DNA of 64,000 nt from Massospora cicadina (taxonomy: Eukaryota > Entomophthoromycota > Entomophthoromycetes > Entomophthorales > Entomophthoraceae): contig JAKSZP010014535.1 of the NCBI GenBank assembly GCA_022478985.1, positions 124,001-188,000 on the forward strand, read 5' to 3'. A program made the translations under genes and the position numbers. Shown here piece by piece: positions 1 through 10,437 of the stretch. The notes under the pieces were generated by a model, which did not search any database, was not told the DNA's origin, and saw only the letters and a list, made by a program, of their open reading frames with translations. Position 1 is the stretch's first letter; each line of letters starts with the position of its first letter.

Positions 1-242
1 GGTCAAGCTAAAATTTGCATTCCACACTGTGTTGATTTTCATCGTGGGGCTGCTAGCTGCCAGTGGAGGTTAGTTCAAATACATTGTGGCGGCTATTGAC
101 CACCTTACAAAATGGTTAAAGCCAAAATAATCAGAGAATTGAGAAAGGTGATGACTGTTAAATATGTTTTATAAAATTTACATTTAGAGCATGTATTGCC
201 CCAAATCCTAATGACATATAACGGCACTAATATTACTTCTCA
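1..242 (+). pseudogene. Integrase core, first piece (Gypsy element X)
   Basis: This is the amino half of a Ty3/Gypsy integrase core on the plus strand. Readable landmarks are a VDF segment (expected site of the first catalytic Asp), AAIDHLTKW around 95-120, and MTYNGTNITSQ near 208-243, where family members normally read TDNGTN; the second catalytic Asp is therefore Tyr here. Stops and frame changes break the reading frame. The piece ends at the 12-bp duplication flanking LINE-1 and resumes at 18,947, so it belongs to the element that hosts the whole left nest. The family assignment rests on motif order; the exact clade is unknown. Confidence 0.75.
231..242. repeat. Target-site duplication of LINE-1, left copy
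   Basis: TATTACTTCTCA here is repeated exactly at 18,935-18,946, flanking LINE-1. A 12-bp duplication is the size expected for target-primed reverse transcription. Confidence 0.88.
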
Positions 243-274
243 GAGAAAACTTTTCTTTATCATTGCAATCACTA

Positions 275-1428
275 TGTCAGGCAGACAGCGAGTTAGAATT
301 AGTTCGGCTTGCCAGCATAGGTGCTGGAGCACCCAAACAGCAAACCAGAATGCCAAGGGCACTGCTGCTGGTATGAAGGATATGAGACTAAAAAGGAGTT
401 TCACCAGTAAATATGGTGAGCTAGAATCTCGTACAGGCACTTAATAAAATACCAGATGAATATGGCCATTAACCCCAAAGGCGAGTGAGTGCTGGCAGGA
501 AGGGCGGTTTATTTTCCAACATAAAAAACGAAATCTAAGGGAAGGTTTTTTAATGGAATATAAAAGAAAAATTGACCACCAATTTTCTCAGTGCAATGCA
601 ACTGATTAAATAGTGATCAATTGATGAGGAAACAAGCCAGGATCTGGTCCCTCAAGTTTGACCTAACCGGCAAATATTTGGGAATGGGAGCAGATAAGCC
701 CACTGGGAACTGATATCAAAGGAATTGGTGGTAGGCCGAATTGCTGTCAGTTTGACCCCAAACACCTGAACCAAGGCTTGACTGCATTTCCAGCAGTTGG
801 CGCGATGGCATCTGGCCTGACGAGCAATGGGAATCCCCCAAGGCTATTCCATGTAGGGGCGGTCCCAATTGGTTGAGAACAGGTTTGGGATGCCCAACCC
901 ACCCATGCCAGGTCACTGGGCTGTTTGTTTGGTCAAAAGCGTTGCATCAGCTGCAACGCCTGATTTTCTGGAAGGGGGCATTAAACTATTGTCGATGGTA
1001 TCCAGTGCTACTACCTGCACATCAGGGATCATCCCTGACAATTTTGGGAGGGGGTTAATTTTGACTATCATGGTGTTGGCCAAATCAAAACTGTTAGCAA
1101 TTCCGGTTAATGAACCAATCTTCATTCCTTTTTGACTATATGGATTCTGATCATTGAGCTCATCTCCATTCGTTTTTTTGGGCTGAGCAACTTCATTTCA
1201 GCAATTTTGGTGCAAATTTCCCTGATCAGGTGTATAATATCAGGAGAAGTGAATGTGGTCACTGGAGGAGGGATCTGAAGAGGGTAGGCTGTTACCCAGT
1301 GCTCATCTACCACGTGGGCAAGGTCACCCTGGGTGATGGGGGGTATAGCCACCCTCTTTGGAGCCTTTTTACTTAGAAATGGGAAGAGGGCCTGATTGAC
1401 ACACAGGGGACATTCTCCTGGACTTACA
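275..1428 (-). repeat. 3' LTR of Gypsy A
   Basis: A 1,154-bp LTR, paired with 12,573-13,725. It is preceded on the minus strand by a polypurine tract at 1,446-1,432 and followed by the duplication CACTA. ATTAAATA (TATTTAAT on the sense strand) lies at 605-612. The predicted transcript start is at 580, 32 nt downstream. Confidence 0.88.
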
Positions 1429-1526
1429 TTACCCTTCCCTTTTTCCAAAGAAAGGGAACCACTGCCGGTGAACTGCACAAGGGCCACATTTTTCTGCGCC
1501 TTAGGTAGTTTTATCGCCATTACCAT
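1122..1526 (-). pseudogene. C-terminal tail of Gypsy A polyprotein, running into the 3' LTR
   Basis: A 134-codon open stretch beginning after the chromodomain and crossing the polypurine tract into U3. The tract itself encodes LEKGKGN. The stretch continues with PFLSKKAPKR, ITQGDLAHVVDEHW and LQIPPP, also found at the same place in Gypsy B (4,153-4,695) and Gypsy C (57,811-58,156). Conservation of amino-acid wording across copies that differ in DNA suggests real coding sequence. I know no function for this tail. Confidence 0.65.
1432..1446 (-). other. Polypurine tract of Gypsy A
   Basis: On the minus strand this reads as an A/G-rich run ending in GGG, followed by TAA and the LTR start TGTAAG. 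It is the expected plus-strand primer site. Confidence 0.8.
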
Positions 1527-1579
1527 TGTGACTTTTTGGGGGGACAGGGGGCATTGGGGTGGTATTCATGAAATGCTTT

Positions 1580-1915
1580 GACCAGTTCCATGCAGTTAGT
1601 GCAATCGCGAGCCTTTAACCAACTTTTTTTGTAAGCCAGATACCCTTTCCAGGCCACGAGATACTAAACCAAATGCCAGGATTTGCGGGATGCTAAGATG
1701 TTTTCCACCTCAGCTTCTTCCGCATCCTCTATCACAATTGGTTCAGGTTTGGCAGGAACGGTCCCCTTGAATGGGGACAACAGAGACATGTGGAAGATGG
1801 AATGCTGTTTCCAATGAGCTGGCAATTTCAACTGAAAAGCACCATTGCTCAAGTCTTCCTCCACCAGGTGGGGACCCAAACGTTTGCTTGCAAACTTCCA
1901 GGAAGGTACCAGCAT
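1580..1915 (-). pseudogene. Integrase C-terminus and chromodomain of Gypsy A
   Basis: The frame opens with FASKRLGPHLVEE (the GPY/F-type module that ends Gypsy integrases), continues through LKLPAHWKQHSIFHMSLLSPFKG, then an acidic EEAEVENILASRK stretch that begins a chromodomain. The chromodomain WKGY part follows in another frame near 1,650. Chromodomains of this class direct integration toward particular chromatin. The reading frame is interrupted. Confidence 0.75.
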
Positions 1916-1929
1916 TTATAGATGGCGAG

Positions 1930-3076
1930 TGTCCAACATAACGTGAGAGCCCACCATGATATTGTGACCAGGAAGCCATTTGTGATCTGTAAACCATTTG
2001 TAATCATCAATAGCCTTTGTGAGGTGCTCCCATACTAAGGACTAAGTAGTCTGGATATTCTCAACATGATCTGCGGCTGCAGGTACCTCTGGGCATATAC
2101 AGGGACCAGCCAAAAAAGAGGAATTTATAACCTAACGTTGCTCATAGGGAGAAAACCCCGTTGAGGCGTGAGTACCATTGTTATAGGCAAATTGGGCGAG
2201 AGGGAGGTCATTGGCCCAAGTATCCTGGGCGGCCAAAGCGTAACAATGCAAATACTGTTTCAATATTTGGTTAACCAACTCAGTTTGTCCATTGGACTGG
2301 GGGTGGTAAGCAGTAGAACGACAGGGGTGATTTTTAGGATGGATAAAATCTCATTCCAAAATCATGCTGTAAATTGGGGTCTACAGTCGCTAATGATCTC
2401 CTGTGAGAGACCAAACATTGAGAACACATGGCGTACAAAGAGCTGAGCAGTCTCTTTGGACATGATCACAGAAGTACAGGGAATAAATAGGGAACATTTG
2501 GTGAAGTGATTGACCACCACCATCACTGCCATAAACCCATAAGAACGGGGAGTTTAAAAATAAAGTCCATGGACACCAATGTCCATGGACCCTCCACCTG
2601 TTGTAATGGGTATAGGAGACCCTTCCTTCCTGAGCGGTCCAACTTTGCCCGAGCACAGGTAATGCAGTCTGTAATCCAAGCTAGAACTTCCTTAGTTAAG
2701 TGCCCAGTTATAGGTTTGCTTTATCATTTTTGATGCATTTTTTGCTGCCCAGATGGCCAATTGTGGGAGGGTCGTGATGCGCACAAAATACCTCAGCTCA
2801 GAAGAGAGGGGGAACCCAATTTCGTGACCTAAAATAAATGAGTCCCTCCACAAAGGAGCACAGAGAGTGTTTATATTTTTAGAGGGCGAATTGTTCAAAT
2901 ACCTCCACCCCTTCTGGGCAGGTCATTAGGCCAGCTAAGACCTGAGCAACAAGTGGGGCGTCAGGGGCAAGGGCGACGGAAGAGATGATGGGGGGAACAA
3001 TTGGCAAAATTTTGGCAGTGGGAATCATGGTAATAAGATCTACTTCCTCCAAATCTGGGGACAGTGGGTGGGATTG
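1930..3076 (-). pseudogene. RNase H-integrase linker and integrase core of Gypsy A
   Basis: This is the part of Gypsy A that resumes after the nested Gypsy B. It starts at the GATTG duplication with the linker (SPDLEEVDLITMIP, then APDAPLVAQVLA) also present at 62,370-62,500 in Gypsy C. The integrase core follows in several frames, with HVQRDCSALCTPCVLNVWSLTGDH near 2,400-2,480. Frameshifts and stops make it non-functional. Confidence 0.72.
3072..3076. repeat. Target-site duplication of Gypsy B, left copy
   Basis: GATTG here is repeated at 10,396-10,400. The Gypsy A linker is continuous across the two copies, which confirms the insertion. Confidence 0.9.
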
Positions 3077-4498
3077 TGTCATGGAAATGGCAGAAGAAGT
3101 TTAGACTGGCCTGCCAATAGGGATGTGTAAGCACCCAAAAAGCAAGCCAGAATGCCAAAGGCATTGCTGACTGAACGACTTGATATGGAGCCGTGCATTG
3201 GGAAACAACAAATTGTTGGTGCAGCACAATGGTAAATATGATCCTGACGACAAACCACAATGAACCCACTCCCAACCTAGGAGGTCTTGCTGCAGGGGGT
3301 GGGATAACTGAGATAGTCTCAATGAGGTCCTCGGCATATGGGGCCATTTCAACTGGGGCAGCAAGGAGATGGATTCTCTCTTGTAATTGGTGGACATACA
3401 GCCATTAGATCCCCATGTATTGCTGCTGGAAGTTAGTGGTAATGGGGTTGTAGAGCCAAAAATATTGGACTCGCTGAACCCAATTGATGACGGAGGGGAT
3501 CATAGTGATCAAGAGTACTGGTATAGCCCATCCAGTATATGGACTGATGGGCCACCAGGGAAACGCCATCAGGGATGCAGTCAGAAGAGATAATAAAAAT
3601 TGCTCGGTTTTTTATCAAAATTTTATTTAAAGGAAAAGTAAGAAAATCGACCAACAATTTTCTCAGTGCAATGCAACTGATTAAATAGTAATCAATTGTG
3701 GTAGTGACAAGCTGGGTTTGGGTCCCACAATTCCAACCTGACTGGCAAATTGTTTGGGAATGGGCGGGTTTGTTCCTTGAGAACCGACATCACAAAATTT
3801 GGCAGTGGGCTGAGTCACTGTCAGTTCATACTTGAACGTCCAAACCGAGGCTTAGTTACATTTCTGACAGTTGGCATGAATGCGTTTGTCCCAACAAGTG
3901 ATGGAAATCCCACAAGGCCACCCCACATAGGGGCGGGTTCATTTGGTTGGGAACAGGTTTGGGACGCCCACCCCACCCACGCTCAGTCGCTGGGCCATTC
4001 ATTTGGTCAGTGGCATCACATCAGCTGAAACGCCCAAATTACAAGTGAGGACTTTGAACCCTCTTCAGTGGCACCCGATGCTATAGCCTGATCATCAAGG
4101 ATGATCCTTGACAACTTTGGTAGAAGGGTGCTTTGTATGATCAGCATATTGGTCAAATTGGAACCGTTGGCATTCTGGCTGATACCTCAGTCTTCATGCC
4201 TTCCCAGCCATTTGAGATTTGGGCTTCGGCCAGATTGCTACTCAAATTAGATCTGGCCAATTTCAATTTGGCAATTTTGGCGCAGATTTCACTAATTCCC
4301 TGTAACAGTTCTGCTGAGGTGAGTGTGGGTACTGGGGGTGGGATCTGAAGCGGAAGAGCTTTTACCCATTGCTCATCTACTATGTGAGTGAGATTGCCCT
4401 GAGTAATGAGAGGTACCACCATCCTCTTTGGTGTCTTTTTACTTGGAAATGGGAAGATGGCCCGATCAACAGCCAGGGGACGTTCCCTGGGAATTACA
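3077..4498 (-). repeat. 3' LTR of Gypsy B
   Basis: A 1,422-bp LTR running on the plus strand from TGTCATGG to TTACA. ATTAAATA at 3,680-3,687 and the predicted transcript start at 3,655 keep the 32-nt spacing. The U5 part holds an uninterrupted gag-N frame (3,077-3,347) that in the 5' copy and in Gypsy C is split by a small frame shift. Confidence 0.9.
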
Positions 4499-4695
4499 TT
4501 ACCCTTTCCTTTTTCCAAAGGAAGTGCATCCCCACCAGGAAACTGTATCAGAGCCAAATTCTTGTGTGCATTGAGTAACTTGATTGCTATAATTGTACTG
4601 ACTTTTTGGGGGGGGGTGAGGAGCCTTGGGGTGGGATATATGGAATGCCTCAACCAAGTCCATGCAATTTTGCACAATTGTGCACCTTGACCCAA
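4153..4695 (-). pseudogene. C-terminal tail of Gypsy B polyprotein crossing into U3
   Basis: A 180-codon open stretch. It starts in the chromodomain C-terminus (CMDLVEAFHISHP lies just upstream in another frame) and reads ALIQFPGG, LPLEKGKGN over the polypurine tract, then PSKKTPKRM, LITQGNLTHIVDEQW and IPPPVPTLTSAELL inside the LTR. About 345 bp of U3 is open in this frame. The same wording occurs in Gypsy A, Gypsy C and faintly in the LTR at 30.8-31.9 kb. No known domain is recognised. Confidence 0.7.
4502..4516 (-). other. Polypurine tract of Gypsy B
   Basis: The minus strand reads GGAAAAAGGAAAGGG, then TAA, then the LTR start TGTAA. It is identical to the tract of Gypsy C at 63,979-63,993. 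Confidence 0.88.
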
Positions 4696-5744
4696 CTATT
4701 TTGTAGGCTTGATACCCTTTCCAGGCCACTAGATATTGGACAGAACGTTGCGACTTCTGGGATGCCAGGATAGCCTCTACCTCATCTTCTTCCTCATTAT
4801 TGATGATGATCAGTTACAGTTCCATGGGAATTGCACCCTTGAAGGGCGACAGCTGAGAAACATGGAAAACAGGGTGCTGCTTCCAATGCACAGGAAGCTT
4901 CATTCAGAATGCCCTATTACCCAATACCTCCTCCACTAAATGGGGACCTGATTATTTACTGGCGAATTTATGGGATGGGTTTGAATTCTCAAATGGTTGG
5001 TATTGAGCATAATGTAGGAACCCACTACAAAATCATGACCCGGAAGACACTTACTATCTGTGAACTGCTTGTAGTCATCGATGGCTTTGGTAAGGTGTTC
5101 CTGCACTAGAGCTTGAGTTGATCTGATGTGGGCAGCATGGTCCGCGGCAGCTTGAACCTCGGGCTGCAAGCATGGCCTGACCAAAAACAAAGGATTATAA
5201 CCCAACATTGCTTCATACGGGGGAAAACCCCATGGATGTGTGGGTCCCATTATTGTAAGAAAATTGAGCGAGGGGCAAGTCACCAGCCCAAGTATCCTGT
5301 GCTGCTGCAGCATAGCAACGCAGGTACTGTTCAAGGACTTGATTGACTTTCTTGGTCTAACCGTTAAACTGAGGGTGATATGCCATGGATCAACAGGGGG
5401 ATAATTTTGGGATTGATAGTAGTTCACTCCAAAACTGCGTGGTAAATTGTGAACCCCTGTCACTGATGATCTCCTGGGGAAGACTGAACATCAAAAATAC
5501 ATAGCATTTGAAAAGATGGGCAGTTTCTTCTGATGTAATTGTGGAAATACAAGGTATAAAAATGGAAAATTTTTGTAAAATGATCCACCACTACCATAAC
5601 CACTGTGAACCCATTAGAACAGGGGTGTTCAACAGTAAAAGTCCACGGACACAGAGGTCCATGGGCCCTCCGCCTGCTGTAAGGAGTGCAGGAGGCCATT
5701 TTTTCTGGAGCAATCTGACTTGGCCCTAGCACAAGTAACACCAT
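4590..5744 (-). pseudogene. Integrase and chromodomain of Gypsy B
   Basis: Two overlapping open stretches (5,460-5,744 and 4,936-5,463) cover the integrase. They include FTVEHPCSNGFTVVMVVVDHFTKIF with the DHFTK core motif, a damaged third catalytic region, and the conserved YEAMLGYNPLFL and HIRSTQALVQEHLTKAIDDY segments. The GPY/F module and chromodomain (EVEAILASQK, then WKGYQAYK around 4,700-4,720) follow in other frames. The enzyme would join the DNA copy to the target; here it is a pseudogene. Confidence 0.8.
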
Positions 5745-6229
5745 TGGCGATCCAAGCCAGGACCTCTTTTGTCAGACCTGCCCAATTAAAGGTTCACTTG
5801 ATCAAATTGATGCATTTCTTGTTACTAGGATGTCCAACCATGAAGGTATCATGATGTTCACGAAATACCTCTGATTGGAAGGAGGGGGAACCCAAATGTG
5901 AGAACAAAAGTAAATGAGACCCTCTTCTAAGGAGTATAGTGATCGTTTGTGACTTGATTGAACCAACTGCTCAACTAACTATACGCCCTCAAAGAAAGCC
6001 AATTGACCGGCTAAAACCTGAGTCACTAGCGGGGTGTTGGGAGCCAAAGTGACAGAGGAAACAACGGGGGGGAACTATTGAAAGGATTTGAGTGGTAGGA
6101 ATCATGGTAATGAGATCCACTTCCTCTGGTTCCGATGGGACAGTGGGTGGGACTGCGGCTTAGGAAATTGGGAAGTACATTGAGCGCACCTTTAAAAAAT
6201 TAGTGTTTAAAGTTAAAACTGCACAGGTC

Positions 6230-6739
6230 CCAATAGGTATGGGCCTGTCAAAGCGCCAATTTTTGGGGTTTGCGAAAATACAAAAGGGCCTGGTGATCCA
6301 TGCGGACTGTTAATTTATGGCGAGCACCCTGCAACAGATACCACCAATGAGTTAATGCCCATGCAACAGCTGCCAATTCCTTGTTGTAAATGGCTCAAGG
6401 CTGCTCCATGGCTGTGAACTTCCGGGAAAAGTAAGCGACCAGATGTTCAAGATCATTGTGCTCCTGAAGTAACACCGCTCCCACTGCTACTGATGAGGCA
6501 TTGCATGCAACAATATACAGTTTGTTAGGATTGCATGTTTTAGAATAGGCAGAGACATGAACACCTCCTTGATTGATTTGAACGCCTGCTGGCATTTGGG
6601 CGTCCAAAAAAATGGTACATTTTTCCCAGTAAGGGGATGGAGTGGTGCGGCCAACTGGGAAAGTGCTGGGGAAAATTTTAGGAAAATTATGGTTCCCAAG
6701 AAACTCTGAAGTTGTTTCTGCATGGTTGGAGTTGGCCAT
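6230..6739 (-). pseudogene. RNase H region of Gypsy B
   Basis: The open frame 6,395-6,739 and its continuation hold the connection domain (FFWTPKCQQAFKSIKEVF in the neighbouring frame), VACNASSVAVGAVLLQEH, where the first catalytic Asp appears as Asn, and the tether FSRKFTAMEQP. The DKELAAVAW and RTDHQALL motifs lie downstream near 6,390-6,290. At least one frame change separates them. Confidence 0.72.
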
Positions 6740-7652
6740 TCTCAGATCGCATCTAACTTGTTGAGAGGGATTGCATAGCCATATTTGAGAACCAGGTTCC
6801 CAAGGAAAGTAACCTCCTCCTTATAAAACTCACACTTGGAAGGTTTGAGAAACAAACCTGCCTTATGCAAGGCGACCACCACCACTTCCAAGTTCATAGC
6901 GTGTTATTCAGGAGTTGAAGAGTGAACTAGGATATCATCAATGTATGCAATTGCACAGGAAAACTTGAGATCACCCAGTACATTGTCAATCATCCATTGA
7001 AATGTAGCGGGAGCATTCTTCAGCCTGAAGGGCATTACACGAAATTAAAAAATGCCTCACTTTGTCCAGATTATGGTTAATTATTCCTGCCCTTCCATTA
7101 CCCAAATTTGTTTGAAGGCGTTCGGCAGATCCAGCTTAGAGAACACACAGGATTTGGAGATTGCCTGGCTGATTGTCTGCTTCAGAGGCAAGGGGTAGGG
7201 ATCAGAAACTGTTATTTAATTCAAATGACTGTAATTTACACAGGGACGGAGAGAACCGTCCACTTTTCTGGCTAAGATGATGGGGGAGGCGACGGGTGAG
7301 GTCTCTGAACAACCAACCTTTTTTCAACATATTGTCCAACCAGGTATTGAGTGCAACTTCTTCATCCGCTGTATGGCGATACAACGGATTGTTGATGTTC
7401 ACAACTCCACAGTTTTTGAAACCCACAATCATACCTAGTGTGCTTAGGCAGACAATCCACCTTTTCCATGTTAAAGATTCTCCAATATTGCATTAAGCTT
7501 TTGGGGAAATCAGCTGGAACGCCTGCAGAAGTGACCAGGGTAGTGATAGAGCTGGTTCCTTGTATCTTAATGAGGGTGTCAATCAGAGGGAATTCTCTCT
7601 CTGAATGATCATTAATAAATGACAATGTATTAGACTCTAAATAAATCTTCAC
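6740..7652 (-). pseudogene. Reverse transcriptase of Gypsy B
   Basis: The N-terminal part (SITTLVTSAGVPADFPKSL, then TPADEEVALNTWLDNMLKKGW-type sequence) lies at 7,652-7,200. The catalytic AIAYIDDILV is intact near 6,930-6,960, followed by KCEFYKEEV and YAIPLNKLDA toward 6,750. Several frameshifts and stops interrupt the protein. The domain order and the YIDD box identify a Ty3/Gypsy RT. Confidence 0.8.
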
Positions 7653-7739
7653 ATTTTGTCAGCGCCACCATCCCACACCTAAGATCACCGGAAACACCAA
7701 GTTCAGCATAGCTGAGAAATGATCACAGAAGCTGAACTG

Positions 7740-7936
7740 GTGGATTAAAAAAGGGTCCCGGTTGGCGAACTATGTATGAGGACTGATAAGCAGATGAGGC
7801 CACCATTACTGAGGAGCCCACATCCATTTCCAGTTTTAATTGTTGCACCTACTCAACACTCATGAAGTTACCTGCAGCTCCGGTATCTACCAGAGCTTCA
7901 AAGGAGATATGATGCAAGCTGACAATGATCTTCATA
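7740..7936 (-). pseudogene. Aspartic protease of Gypsy B
   Basis: Begins MKIIVSLHHISFEALVDTGAAGNF; the DTG active-site triplet is intact. The frame continues into QLKLEMDVGS and SAYQSSYIVRQPG with stops. It aligns with the open protease of Gypsy A at 11,936-12,247. It would cleave the Gag-Pol polyprotein. Confidence 0.72.
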
Positions 7937-8216
7937 GGCACAAGGAAATAAGCGAAGTTTTGTTTATTGGAAGATTAGACCAACTCATTTGCAACTGAAG
8001 AAATAACGGGCATATCAGGGGTAAGGTAGGGGTCCTTTGCCGGAGCAAAAATTGGAAATATGAGGGTGGTGGAAACACTTCCTCCATCTGGGCTTGAACA
8101 GAATCATTAATAGTTAACTCTGTACCCGCCAACTTGGACTCAGGGGTTACGGCAAGATTGGTGCTCAAGTCTACCGCTAATTTGGAGGTAGGCGCGTCAT
8201 TTGCATCTACTTTGTG

Positions 8217-9167
8217 TTATTCAATCAAGAAATTCGCCTTCTGATAACGGGTAACATGATGGGGTAAGGCGTTGATGGTGGTTGTGGAGACACATATCTG
8301 ATCTACTGATCCTTGGATGGTAGACCAGACCTCGTGATGAGTGGAACCCAAATCCAAGCCTGATCTAAAGACTGCCTGAATCATATTAATAGATAGTCCC
8401 GACGCAGAGGCCAGTTCATGAAAGGTAGAAAATAAAGAAACCAAGCTAGAGGCTTCAGCCGTGGCATAGATCAGTCTGAATAAGTGGTCTGATTGGGACA
8501 CAGGGGGTTTCAGGGCAGCTGACACAACAGCCATCAGTGGGGTGGAGTCTCCTGCTTTTGAGGAAGAGCGCAAAATATCTCTCACCCAATGGTGGGCATC
8601 CCCATCCACAGCGTCTAACAACACGAGTCTTTGTTGGGCATGAGTTAACGCAGAAGCACTGTTAAGTGCAAATGCATACAGGAATTGCACTTCGGTGAGC
8701 GCGTTGAGAACTTGATTGGCGATCTCCTGAGAGGGGACACTTGATCTTCCCTCCGGGCTAAAGGAAGGAGGAGGAGACACAATCTGCGCTGCTTGGGTGG
8801 CTTGAAGAAGATTTCCCAAGGTAGAGCAGATACTTCTCCCAAAGTTGGAAAGTGACCAAACAAACAACAAACAGCAAACTACTGCTTGCACATTTATTTG
8901 GTAAAGAGTAACCACTGCGGCGCCCAGTTTGAAGAACAAGGCGGAAGTGGCTGGAAATAATGGTTGGTCAACTATGTCATGGAAACGGCAGAAGAAGTTT
9001 AGACTGGCCTGCCAATTGGGATGTGTAAGCACCCAAAAAGCAAGCCAGAATGCCAGAGGCATTGCTGACTGAACGACTTGATATGGAGTTGGGCATTGGG
9101 AAACAACGAATTGTTGGTGCAGCACAATGGTAAATATGATCCTGACGACGAACCACACTGAACCCAC
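8217..9167 (-). CDS. Gag of Gypsy B, open frame starting inside the 5' LTR
   Basis: A 316-codon open frame, the longest in the nest. It opens within U5 of the LTR and reads through the LTR end and primer site, which encode FHDIVDQPLFP. Residues about 1-100 contain three strongly hydrophobic stretches (LWFVVRIIFTIVLHQQFVV, AMPLAFWLAFWVLTH and AVVCCLLFVW). Then comes a Pro/Ser-rich spacer (SPPPSFSPEGRSS) and a helical capsid-like region with LLDAVDGDAHHWVRDIL, ALKPPVSQSDHL and FRSGLDLGSTHHEVW. Gypsy C carries the same protein at 59,044-59,975, split by a frameshift. The true start is probably farther upstream in U5 (MTPYAEDLIET near 9,245), now out of frame. No zinc knuckle is visible. Confidence 0.75.
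   Translation of the reverse strand: MGSVWFVVRIIFTIVLHQQFVVSQCPTPYQVVQSAMPLAFWLAFWVLTHPNWQASLNFFCRFHDIVDQPLFPATSALFFKLGAAVVTLYQINVQAVVCCLLFVWSLSNFGRSICSTLGNLLQATQAAQIVSPPPSFSPEGRSSVPSQEIANQVLNALTEVQFLYAFALNSASALTHAQQRLVLLDAVDGDAHHWVRDILRSSSKAGDSTPLMAVVSAALKPPVSQSDHLFRLIYATAEASSLVSLFSTFHELASASGLSINMIQAVFRSGLDLGSTHHEVWSTIQGSVDQICVSTTTINALPHHVTRYQKANFLIE
8963..8973 (-). other. Primer-binding site of Gypsy B (self-priming type)
   Basis: Sense strand AGTTGACCAAC, one base inside the 5' LTR. It does not begin with the TGG expected for a tRNA primer. It is complementary to the first seven bases of the predicted transcript (GTTGGTC at 9,553) and partly beyond. Confidence 0.7.
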
Positions 9168-10395
9168 TCCTGACCCAGGGGCCTTGCTGCAGGGGGTGGG
9201 ATAACTGATATAGTCTCGATGAGGTCCTCAGCATATGGGGTCATTTCAACTGGGGTGGCAAGGAGATGGATTCTCTCTTGCAATTGGTGGACATACGGTC
9301 ATAAGATCCCTGTGTATTGCTGCTGGAAGTTAGTGATAATGGGGTCGTAAAGCCAAAAATATCAGACTCGCTGAACCCAATCTATGATGGAGGGGTCCAT
9401 AGTGATCAAAAGTACTGGTATAGCCCATCCTGGTATATGGACTGATAGGCCACCAGGGAAACGCCATCAGGGATGTGGTCAGAAGAGATAATAAAAATTG
9501 CTTAGTTTTTTGGCAAAATTTTATTTGAAGGAAAAGTAAGAAAATCGACCAACAATGTTCTCAGTGCTATGCAACTGATTAAATAGTGGTCAATTGGGGT
9601 AGTGACAAGCTGGTTTGGGTCCCACAATTTCAACCTGACTGGCAAATTGTTTGGGAATAAGCATGGGTTTGTTCCTTGAGAACCAACATCACAAAATTTG
9701 GCGGTGGGCTGAGTTGCTGTTGGTTTGACCTCAAACATCTGAACTGAGGCTCAGTTACGTTTCCATCAGTTGGCGTGACAGCGTTTAGCCCAATGAGCAA
9801 CAGGAATCCCCCAAGGCCACCCCACATAGGGGCGGGTCCATTTGGTTGGGAATGGGTTTGGGACGCCCACCCACCCGCGCTTGGTCACTGGGCCATTTGT
9901 TCAGTCAGTGGCATCACATTGGCCGCAATGCCCAAATTACCAACTGGGGACTTCAAACCCTCATTGGTGGTACCTAATGCTATAGCCTGATTGTCAAGGA
10001 TGATCCTCAACAACTTTGGTAGAAGGGTGCTTTGTTTGATCAGCATATTGGTTGAATTGAACCATCGGCGTTCCAGCTAATACCTCAGTCTTCATGCCTT
10101 CCTGACAATTTGAGATTCAGGCCTCAGCCAGATTGCCACTCAAATTAGATCCAGCCAATTTCAATTTGACAATTTTGGTGCAGATTTTGCTAATTCCCCA
10201 TAACAGTTCTGCTGAGGTGTGTGTGGGTACTGGGGGTGGGATCCAAAGCGGAAGAGCTGTTACCCATTGCTTGTCTACTACGTGAGCAAGATTGCCTGAG
10301 TAATGAGAGGTACCACCATCCTCTTTGGTGTCTTTTTACTCAGGAATGGGAAGATGGCCCGATCAACAGCCAGGGGACATTCCCTGGGACTTACA
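8975..10395 (-). repeat. 5' LTR of Gypsy B
   Basis: A 1,421-bp LTR, nearly the same length as its partner at 3,077-4,498. U3 is 10,395-9,554 and R-U5 is 9,553-8,975. It is followed at its outer end by the GATTG duplication and then the RNase H linker of Gypsy A. Confidence 0.9.
9543..9585 (-). promoter_or_regulatory. TATA-like box and predicted start site, Gypsy B 5' LTR
   Basis: TATTTAAT on the sense strand begins at 9,585, 32 nt upstream of the GTTGGTCGATT that I place at +1 (9,553). The same spacing occurs in five LTRs of this window. Confidence 0.68.
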
Positions 10396-10400
10396 GATTG
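10396..10400. repeat. Target-site duplication of Gypsy B, right copy
   Basis: GATTG, matching 3,072-3,076. Confidence 0.9.
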
Positions 10401-10437
10401 TGGCTGAGAAAATTTAGAAGTACGTTAAGTGCACATT

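Larger units (their letters stand above)
3077..10395 (-). mobile_element. Gypsy B: 7.3-kb self-priming chromovirus-type element nested in Gypsy A
   Basis: A 7,319-bp minus-strand element with both LTRs (8,975-10,395 and 3,077-4,498, 1,421 and 1,422 bp) and GATTG duplications on both sides. Internal order on the minus strand: gag with a 316-codon open frame, protease, RT, RNase H, linker, integrase, chromodomain, polypurine tract. No part of the usual Gypsy set is missing, but pol is cut by stops and frameshifts. It is the youngest layer at this locus because it interrupts Gypsy A, which interrupts LINE-1, which interrupts element X. Confidence 0.92.

Noticed and set aside
3590..4498. Shorter LTR ending near the AATAAA/TTGACCAACAA region
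   Set aside because: Nesting edges and duplications place the LTR end at TGACA, about 500 bp farther on. The gag-like sequence in between belongs to U5.
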